Assembly (NCBI GenBank): GCA_030834765.1
Contig: JAUQXG010000333.1
Location: forward strand, 1 to 10,295
Direction of reading: 5' to 3'
From: Lutispora sp.
Lineage (GTDB): Bacteria > Bacillota > Clostridia > Lutisporales > Lutisporaceae
DNA length: 10,295 bases
Positions 1 to 4,819 of the stretch are shown one piece after another (the first letter of the stretch is position 1; each line of letters starts with the position of its first letter). The notes beneath the pieces are model-generated. The model ran no database searches and was not told where the DNA came from. It worked only from the letters and a program-made list of their open reading frames with translations. The translations under genes and the position numbers were made by a program.

Positions 1-329
1 GTTTGGATGACATGTTTATCGTTTCTGGTGTGAATGTATTCCCCAGTGATATTGAATTTGTGGTCCGAGGCTTGGAAGGGATTACTGGAGAGTATGTTGT
101 CCGTATTTATGAAGAAAACTTTACAACAAAATACAACGTAGAAATAGAAAGATCTGCAGGTGGTGGTGACAGTGTTGAGAAAATACAAAATAGAGTATCA
201 ACAGCACTGAAAGCTCGTTTGGGTGTAAAGCCTAAGGAGGTTATTGTAAGAGAAGATGGGGATCTTCCAAGAGCTACCCATAAAGCAAAAAGATTGATTG
301 ATGAAAGAACCCTTAACTATAGCATCTAA
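1..329 (+). CDS. paaK: Phenylacetate-CoA ligase family protein, C-terminal fragment (5' end outside window)
   Basis: This is the last 108 codons of an adenylate-forming acyl-CoA ligase; the frame is open at the left edge, so the TTG at position 3 is an internal Leu codon and not a start. The fragment opens with DDMFIVSGVNVFPSDIE, the conserved junction between the large AMP-binding domain and the small C-terminal lid of the PaaK family. It ends with LPRATHKAKRLID, the A10-type motif; fragment residue K94 is the expected catalytic lysine. Enzymes of this family activate aryl-acetates to CoA thioesters with ATP. The neighbouring aminotransferase suggests a role in aromatic amino acid breakdown through aryl-pyruvates and aryl-acetates, but that is inference and the substrate cannot be read from this fragment. 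The symbol marks the family, not a proven orthologue. Confidence 0.85.
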   Translation, partial: LDDMFIVSGVNVFPSDIEFVVRGLEGITGEYVVRIYEENFTTKYNVEIERSAGGGDSVEKIQNRVSTALKARLGVKPKEVIVREDGDLPRATHKAKRLIDERTLNYSI

Positions 330-330
330 C

Positions 331-410
331 AGGAGGATATAGGTTGAAAAATCCACAGCCTTTTCAATTTGATTTTTTATGCAGTATAGCTGCAGGAGGG
401 AGTTAATATG
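331..410 (+). promoter_or_regulatory. Structured 80-nt leader element (copy A) before the aminotransferase gene
   Basis: The gap between the ligase and the aminotransferase holds, in order: a strong ribosome site AGGAGG (331-336); a TTG codon at 344; a hairpin TTGAAAA/TTTTCAA (344-350 with 361-367, 10-nt loop); a second hairpin GCAGT-ATA-GCTGC (381-393, closing pair T-G); and the aminotransferase ribosome site AGGAGG (394-399) directly against that hairpin. The TTG at 344 opens a 20-codon frame that stops at 404-406, one base before the ATG at 408. A related element with the same order of parts and identical 64-nt TTG-to-ATG spacing precedes copZ (7297-7376). Ribosomes on the short frame would melt the second hairpin, so translational coupling is plausible. 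The function is inferred. Confidence 0.55.
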
Positions 411-1577
411 CCAAATTTAAGTAAGCGAACTAAAACTTTTACTGAATCTGTAATACGAAAAATGACTCGTATTTCTAACCAATATGGTGCAGTTAATTTG
501 TCTCAGGGGTTTCCTGATTTTGATCCACCAAGGGAAATTCTAGACAGACTTGGAGCAATTGCACCAAATGGTCCACACCAGTATTCCATAACCTGGGGGG
601 CTGATAATTTTCGCCATGCTTTAGGGAAGAAACAGTCCAAGCTTATGGGGCGCACCATTGATCCGGATAGTGAGATTGTCGTAACCTGCGGAAGTACTGA
701 GGCGATGATGGCTGCTATGATGAGTGTTTGCAATCCGGGAGATAAAGTCATCATCTTTTCTCCCTTTTATGAAAACTATACGGCGGATACGATTCTAACA
801 GATGCTGTTCCCATTTATGTAAGCCTGAATCCCCCTGAATATGGATTTGATGTTGACCAATTGGAGGCAGCATTTCAGCAGCATCCCAAAGCATTGATTC
901 TTTGCAATCCATCTAATCCATCTGGAAAAGTATTTTCCCATGATGAGTTAAAAATAATAGCTGATTTTGCAGAAAAGTATGATACCTTTGTCATTACAGA
1001 TGAGGTGTATGAACATATTATTTATAAGCCATATTATCATACCTACTTTGCATCTTTACCCAATATGTTTGAACGAACCATTTCATGCAGCTCCCTTTCC
1101 AAGACCTATTCCATTACCGGCTGGAGGCTTGGATACATCATTGGGCCCCCGCATATTATTGATGTGGCAAAAAAAGTCCATGATTTTCTTACAGTAGGGG
1201 CAGCAGCGCCTCTTCAAGAAGCAGTGATAGCTGGGCTTGAATTTGGGGATGAATACTATATTGATTTGCAAAACAAATATACCCATATGCGTGATTTGTT
1301 TTGTAGTGGATTAGATAGAATTGGGCTTGCTTATACGAAACCTCAAGGAGCATACTATGTCATGGCAGATATTGCAGAATTTGGATTTGGAGATGACACC
1401 ACATTTTGTCAATGGCTTGCTAAGGAGGTAGGGGTTGGTGCTGTGCCAGGATCTAGTTTTTTTAAAGAGGACATCAACCATATCATACGATTTCATTTTG
1501 CTAAAAAAGATGAAACATTAAATGAAGCTTTAAATAGATTGGATACATTACGAATAAAAATAAAAAAATTTAAATGA
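408..1577 (+). CDS. PLP-dependent aminotransferase, class I/II
   Basis: A 389-residue fold-type I aminotransferase, full length for the family. It transfers an amino group between an amino acid and a 2-oxo acid using pyridoxal phosphate in the cytosol. Visible motifs: the N-terminal NLSQGFPDFDPP substrate loop (30-41); CNPSNPSGK with Asn170; TDEVY with Asp198 that pairs with the pyridine nitrogen; SSLSKTYSITGWRLGY with the Schiff-base Lys232 and phosphate-binding Arg240; and HIIRFHFA with Arg361, the expected carboxylate clamp. The overall pattern is closest to the methionine/aromatic and kynurenine aminotransferase-like branch (YbdL/KAT type), but the substrate is not proven. The ATG at 408 follows AGGAGG with an 8-nt gap. 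The gene lies 78 nt after the acyl-CoA ligase on the same strand, probably in the same transcript, and ends at a terminator shared with the convergent gene. Confidence 0.93.
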   Translation: MPNLSKRTKTFTESVIRKMTRISNQYGAVNLSQGFPDFDPPREILDRLGAIAPNGPHQYSITWGADNFRHALGKKQSKLMGRTIDPDSEIVVTCGSTEAMMAAMMSVCNPGDKVIIFSPFYENYTADTILTDAVPIYVSLNPPEYGFDVDQLEAAFQQHPKALILCNPSNPSGKVFSHDELKIIADFAEKYDTFVITDEVYEHIIYKPYYHTYFASLPNMFERTISCSSLSKTYSITGWRLGYIIGPPHIIDVAKKVHDFLTVGAAAPLQEAVIAGLEFGDEYYIDLQNKYTHMRDLFCSGLDRIGLAYTKPQGAYYVMADIAEFGFGDDTTFCQWLAKEVGVGAVPGSSFFKEDINHIIRFHFAKKDETLNEALNRLDTLRIKIKKFK

Positions 1578-1640
1578 TAAAATAATAAAACAAACTTAAG
1601 CCTTTATCATTAAATTATTTGGCAGTGAACTATCAAATAA

Positions 1641-1680
1641 AAGGAGAGAACTCTTTAATATGAAAGAATTCTCTCTTTCT
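1641..1680. terminator. Bidirectional hairpin terminator between convergent genes
   Basis: GAGAGAA (1644-1650) pairs with TTCTCTC (1669-1675). After one C/A mismatch, TCTTT (1652-1656) pairs with AAAGA (1663-1667) around a 6-nt loop. On the plus strand a pyrimidine-rich tail (TTTCTCT) follows; on the minus strand the tail is CCTTTTATTT. It lies between the stop of the aminotransferase and the stop of the minus-strand membrane protein, as expected for a shared terminator. Confidence 0.75.
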
Positions 1681-1733
1681 CTATAAGTCCTACTATGCCA
1701 TTTATACATTACTTTCTATTATTAATAGCGGAT

Positions 1734-2042
1734 TTATTCTGTAGGTTTACTTAATTCAAGTGGATTATTATTGTCCTGACTTTCGTCAGTATTATCACAG
1801 CAGCTTCTTTTTTTCTTACTGCCAAACATCATTGGCAGCATTGCAATCATCATAATAGGACATAAAAATGGTGCTATTTTTCCTAGCATCCTACCAGCCT
1901 CAGGACTAGACTTAGCAATAAGAGGTAAAAATCCTATAATGAGTATAGGTAATCCACAACAAAGAGCCATATGCAGTACATGCTTTAATGGACTATGGTT
2001 ATGATTACCCTGCCTTTCTTTCTTATCTCCATGATAATTCAT
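1734..2042 (-). CDS. Small His/Cys/Met-rich membrane protein, function unknown
   Basis: A 102-residue protein with two predicted membrane segments: about 22-43 (HMALCCGLPILIIGFLPLI) and about 54-74 (a C-P-I-M-M-rich helix). The N-terminal tail is rich in His and Lys (HGDK, GNHNHS), Cys28-Cys29 open the first helix, Cys61 and several Met residues lie in the second, and the polar C-terminal tail carries Cys81-Cys82. I do not recognise a named family with certainty; the CCGLP-type short membrane protein recalls small DUF-class proteins near copper genes. The ATG at 2042 is chosen because GGAGGG precedes it by 7 nt; an in-frame ATG at 2069 would add nine residues but lacks a ribosome site. The gene is divergent from the copper island, and its soft thiol/thioether ligands suggest metal binding (inference). 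A TATAAT at 2126-2121 (minus strand) may be its -10 box, without a clear -35. Confidence 0.75.
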   Translation of the reverse strand: MNYHGDKKERQGNHNHSPLKHVLHMALCCGLPILIIGFLPLIAKSSPEAGRMLGKIAPFLCPIMMIAMLPMMFGSKKKRSCCDNTDESQDNNNPLELSKPTE

Positions 2043-2258
2043 ACTTAAACCCTCCAACGAACTTTCCATGATTGGGAAAGCAGTGATACTTTAGTCATAT
2101 TCTATATTGTTTATATGTAGATTATATGAAGAAAACAAAAATCTATATTTTGTTATAGAAATTTTTTCATCTCCATAAAATCACCACATTTTTTTTATAT
2201 ACTTTTATTTATAAGTGCAATTAGGAGGAAAAATCTGAAAGAAATTACTGAAAATATA

Positions 2259-2324
2259 AAGGAGGCGACGGGTCCATGCTAGATATTTTATTGTCTTAAT
2301 AGAACTTGAAGCATGGACGTATAT
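2259..2324 (+). promoter_or_regulatory. Leader hairpin that may loop out two ATG codons before the SafE fusion gene
   Basis: A strong ribosome site AAGGAGG lies at 2259-2265, too far from the coding start to act in linear form. An 8-bp perfect inverted repeat, GTCCATGC (2272-2279) and GCATGGAC (2311-2318), encloses a 31-nt loop. Each arm contains an ATG (2276 and 2313). Folding would hide both and bring the ribosome site to 12 unpaired nucleotides from the ATG at 2325. The ATG at 2276 also opens a 7-codon frame (MLDILLS) ending at 2299. The repeat and the frame are seen directly; a regulatory role is inferred. Confidence 0.45.
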
Positions 2325-4115
2325 ATGAGTATTAGAATTGAAAAAATTAAAGTATATGAAATGACCTGTACTTCTTGTGAAGATCGTGTTGAACATGCTA
2401 TTAAAAAATTAGTTGGGGTAATTGATGCGAAAGCTAATTATAGTGAGCAATTTGCAGAAGTTGAGTACGATGATGAATTATGTAATCTAAACAAAATGAA
2501 AGCTGCTATAAAAAATGCTGGATACAGCACACAAAGCTCTAACGACTATAAATTCATGGGAATTCTTATAATCGTTGCCGCAGTGGTATTGCTGGGTTTG
2601 AAAACTAGTGGCTTTGATATGGAAGCCAAGCTTACAAATGCTTCCTATGCCGTTTTGTTCGTAGTAGGAGTTCTTACATCAATTCACTGTGTAGGTATGT
2701 GCGGTGGAATTATGCTTTCTCAAAGCATAACAAAAGAAAGTAAAAATAAGTTTGAAGCGATTCAACCAGCACTTTTATACAATTTAGGAAGAGTTGCATC
2801 TTATACGATTCTTGGTGGAATCATTGGCGCACTTGGTTCTGTATTTTCACTTTCAATTGTTGCAAAAGCTGCAATGCAGATATTTGCTGGTGCCTTTATG
2901 ATTATGATGGGTTTTAATATGGCAGGCTTTGGTGCATTTAGAAAGTTTAATATTAAGCTACCTCAATTTGCATGTAAAGCTAAAAATAATTCTGGCTCTC
3001 CATTTATTGTTGGCCTTCTAAATGGGCTTATGCCTTGCGGACCTCTTCAAACAATGCAGCTTTTTGCCCTAGGTGCTGGAAGTGCCGAAAAAGGTGCCTT
3101 AGCTATGTTTGTGTTTTCTTTAGGAACAGTACCTCTTATGCTAACCTTTGGTGCACTGTCTGGGCTTCTAAGTAAAGGTTATACGAAGAAAATACTTAAA
3201 TTAAGCGGTGTACTGATTATAGCACTTGGCTTAATTATGGGAAATAGAGGTCTTGTACTTGCAGGTATAAATATTAATCCTATGACAGCACTGGCTAACA
3301 ATTCAGCGGATTCTTCTAATGCATATGTCGCCAAGGCGATACTGCAAGATGGCATCCAAATTATAAACATGACTGCAGATAATAATGGTTATACACCCAA
3401 TGCTTTTTATGTGCAAAAAGGAATACCTGTTAAGTGGATTATTGATGGAAAAGAATTAAATTCATGTAATAATGTTATTATTGCACGAGAATTAAATCTT
3501 GAATGGAAAATAAAAAAGGGAGAAAATATAAAAGAATTTACTCCTGGGGATAAAGATATAAATTTCAGTTGCTGGATGGGTATGATAAGAGGTGTGATAA
3601 AAGTAGTAGATAATCTTGATACCGTAGATACATCGAAGGCCGATTCATCCTTGCCAGCACCAAGCACAGGTCCAAGTTGCTGTGCAAGTCCAATAGATGA
3701 GAATGAACCAAGCCAGCCTAGTATTTATGGGGATGATATAACTCAAGTACCCACTGAAAAATTGATTCATAAAGCCCTAGTAGTTGGACAAAATCAAAAT
3801 GTAAAGTTTCAAGGTATTGGTTATGAATTGCAGCCATTAGTGGTCGTTACGAGCAGCAGTGGAAAAATTATGATAACCCTAGATTTAAATGACTTTGATA
3901 ATGCAGAAGGTGAATATTTTATTGTAGATGCAGCAACAGGAGAGGATATTACTTCCTTTACTGCTAAAAAAGGTATAAATGAAGTTGAGTTTAGTCCTGG
4001 AAAAACGGGTGGTTATGCAATTTTTAAAGAGGATTACCCTTTAGGCGTAATTGAAGTAGCTGATAACCTAGATACTGTAGATCTAGAGAAAATACGAGAA
4101 GAATATCTTCCTTAA
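2325..4115 (+). CDS. HMA–TauE/SafE (DsbD-like)–cupredoxin fusion membrane protein
   Basis: A 596-residue multidomain protein. Residues 5-67 form a heavy-metal-associated domain with Cys15 and Cys18 (MTCTSC). Seven hydrophobic segments follow (about 77-93, 107-129, 149-173, 179-201, 225-252, 256-283 and 289-313). The last six match the TauE/SafE or DsbD-type domain and carry HCVGMCGG (Cys122, Cys126) and MPCGP (Cys238). Residues about 333-436 form a cupredoxin-like domain with ligand candidates Cys381, Cys416, Met418 and Met420 (FSCWMGM). A Cys-Cys pair (452-453) lies in the linker. Residues about 477-586 repeat the cupredoxin pattern without those ligands. Seven helices put the HMA domain inside and the cupredoxins outside. 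The start at 2325 is uncertain: ATG 2313 would add four residues, and neither has a close ribosome site. rseC follows after 20 nt. A role in copper or electron relay across the membrane is inferred; automatic annotation would probably say sulfite exporter TauE/SafE. Confidence 0.88.
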   Translation: MSIRIEKIKVYEMTCTSCEDRVEHAIKKLVGVIDAKANYSEQFAEVEYDDELCNLNKMKAAIKNAGYSTQSSNDYKFMGILIIVAAVVLLGLKTSGFDMEAKLTNASYAVLFVVGVLTSIHCVGMCGGIMLSQSITKESKNKFEAIQPALLYNLGRVASYTILGGIIGALGSVFSLSIVAKAAMQIFAGAFMIMMGFNMAGFGAFRKFNIKLPQFACKAKNNSGSPFIVGLLNGLMPCGPLQTMQLFALGAGSAEKGALAMFVFSLGTVPLMLTFGALSGLLSKGYTKKILKLSGVLIIALGLIMGNRGLVLAGININPMTALANNSADSSNAYVAKAILQDGIQIINMTADNNGYTPNAFYVQKGIPVKWIIDGKELNSCNNVIIARELNLEWKIKKGENIKEFTPGDKDINFSCWMGMIRGVIKVVDNLDTVDTSKADSSLPAPSTGPSCCASPIDENEPSQPSIYGDDITQVPTEKLIHKALVVGQNQNVKFQGIGYELQPLVVVTSSSGKIMITLDLNDFDNAEGEYFIVDAATGEDITSFTAKKGINEVEFSPGKTGGYAIFKEDYPLGVIEVADNLDTVDLEKIREEYLP

Positions 4116-4135
4116 AGATATAAAGGAGAAGACAT

Positions 4136-4567
4136 ATGGAAGAGAGAGCAAGAGTCGTTTCAACAGATGGGAATATTGCTAAAGTGACACTCAAAAGATC
4201 TAGTGCATGTGGCGAGAGCTGTGCTCAATGTAAAGGTGGGTGTGCGCCTGGAAATACTTATGTTGAAGTAAAAAATCTCATAGGAGCCAGAGTAGGACAG
4301 GAAGTAGTTATTGAAATGAAGACAGGAATATTTATGAGTGCTGTTCTCATAACCTATGTATTTCCATTGATTATGCTTTTTATAGGAATCGCAATAGGAG
4401 CAAGTTTTAATCCTCCTTTTGGATTGAGCTTGTCTAAAGATTCCTATGGATTGATTCTTGGATTCAGCCTGATGATTGTATCTTATGCAGTGGCAAGTAT
4501 GATTGATAAGAAATATAAAAGATCAGGAAAGGTATCCTTTACATTAACAAAAATAATTGATAAATAA
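4136..4567 (+). CDS. rseC: RseC/MucC-family (SoxR reducing system) membrane protein
   Basis: A 143-residue protein with the RseC/MucC layout. A short soluble N-terminal region carries four clustered cysteines (Cys25, Cys29, Cys32 and Cys36 in SACGESCAQCKGGCAPG). A VEVKN..GxxVGQEVVIEM segment follows, then two membrane helices (about 67-88 and 104-121) and a short basic tail. The family is known from E. coli RseC, part of the system that re-reduces SoxR, and from clusters coding for Rnf-type electron transfer proteins. Here it lies 20 nt behind the SafE-cupredoxin fusion with a good ribosome site (AAGGAG before ATG 4136), so the two are almost surely cotranscribed. This suggests a thiol-redox or metal-delivery partner to the fusion rather than a link to SoxR, which is inference. 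A terminator follows at once. The symbol marks the family. Confidence 0.85.
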   Translation: MEERARVVSTDGNIAKVTLKRSSACGESCAQCKGGCAPGNTYVEVKNLIGARVGQEVVIEMKTGIFMSAVLITYVFPLIMLFIGIAIGASFNPPFGLSLSKDSYGLILGFSLMIVSYAVASMIDKKYKRSGKVSFTLTKIIDK

Positions 4568-4568
4568 T

Positions 4569-4595
4569 AGAGCTAAATGAGGCTCTTTTATTTTG
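4569..4595 (+). terminator. Rho-independent terminator after rseC
   Basis: AGAGC (4569-4573) pairs with GCTCT (4582-4586) around an 8-nt loop, followed by a T-rich run (TTTTATTTT). It begins one base past the rseC stop codon. The short stem suggests moderate strength. It separates the SafE/rseC unit from the copA unit, which has its own promoter. Confidence 0.7.
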
Positions 4596-4689
4596 CTCTA
4601 TTAATCTTCATCATGAATCCCTAAATCAACATTAGAATGATTCTTGCATGAAGGCTTAAATAACCCATATGAAAAAAAATATTTTTATA

Positions 4690-4718
4690 TTGACACAGTA
4701 AAGCACCTAGTATAATAT
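4690..4718 (+). promoter_or_regulatory. Sigma-A-type promoter of the copA unit
   Basis: TTGACA at 4690-4695 is a perfect -35 box. TATAAT at 4711-4716 is a perfect -10 box, but the spacer is only 15 bp; TAATAT at 4713-4718 would give 17 bp with a weaker match. The promoter lies 100 nt upstream of the copA start, directly before the putative CsoR operator, after the rseC terminator. The MerR-type 19-20 bp spacer is absent, which fits control by a CsoR repressor rather than a CueR-type activator. Confidence 0.7.
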
Positions 4719-4723
4719 ATAAA

Positions 4724-4742
4724 TATAGGGTAGGGGGCTATA
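4724..4742 (+). promoter_or_regulatory. Putative CsoR operator
   Basis: TATAG (4724-4728) and CTATA (4738-4742) form a dyad around the G-rich core GGTAGGGGG. AT-rich inverted arms around a G-tract are the known form of CsoR binding sites. The site lies just downstream of the -10 box, where bound repressor would block RNA polymerase. The csoR gene is in the same unit, so autoregulation is expected. No similar G-tract dyad was seen before the SafE fusion or any other gene in the window. Confidence 0.65.
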
Positions 4743-4819
4743 CTATATAACTAAAAAAGAATAATCTTTGTGCGAATATACAAAAATAGTGCAGAGTGAA
4801 TGATAGAAAGGAGAATATT

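Noticed and set aside
1595..1645. A possible third, decayed copy of the leader element (GCCTTTATCA ... GGCAG ... AAGGAG)
   Set aside because: The short matches are in AT-rich DNA, the GCAG-ATA-GCTGC hairpin is absent and no start codon follows, so the similarity may be chance.
2277..2282. Selenocysteine or frameshift reading through the stops in the SafE leader
   Set aside because: No upstream coding region shows homology to the fusion protein and no SECIS-like structure is placed after a TGA; simple leader frames explain the stops better.
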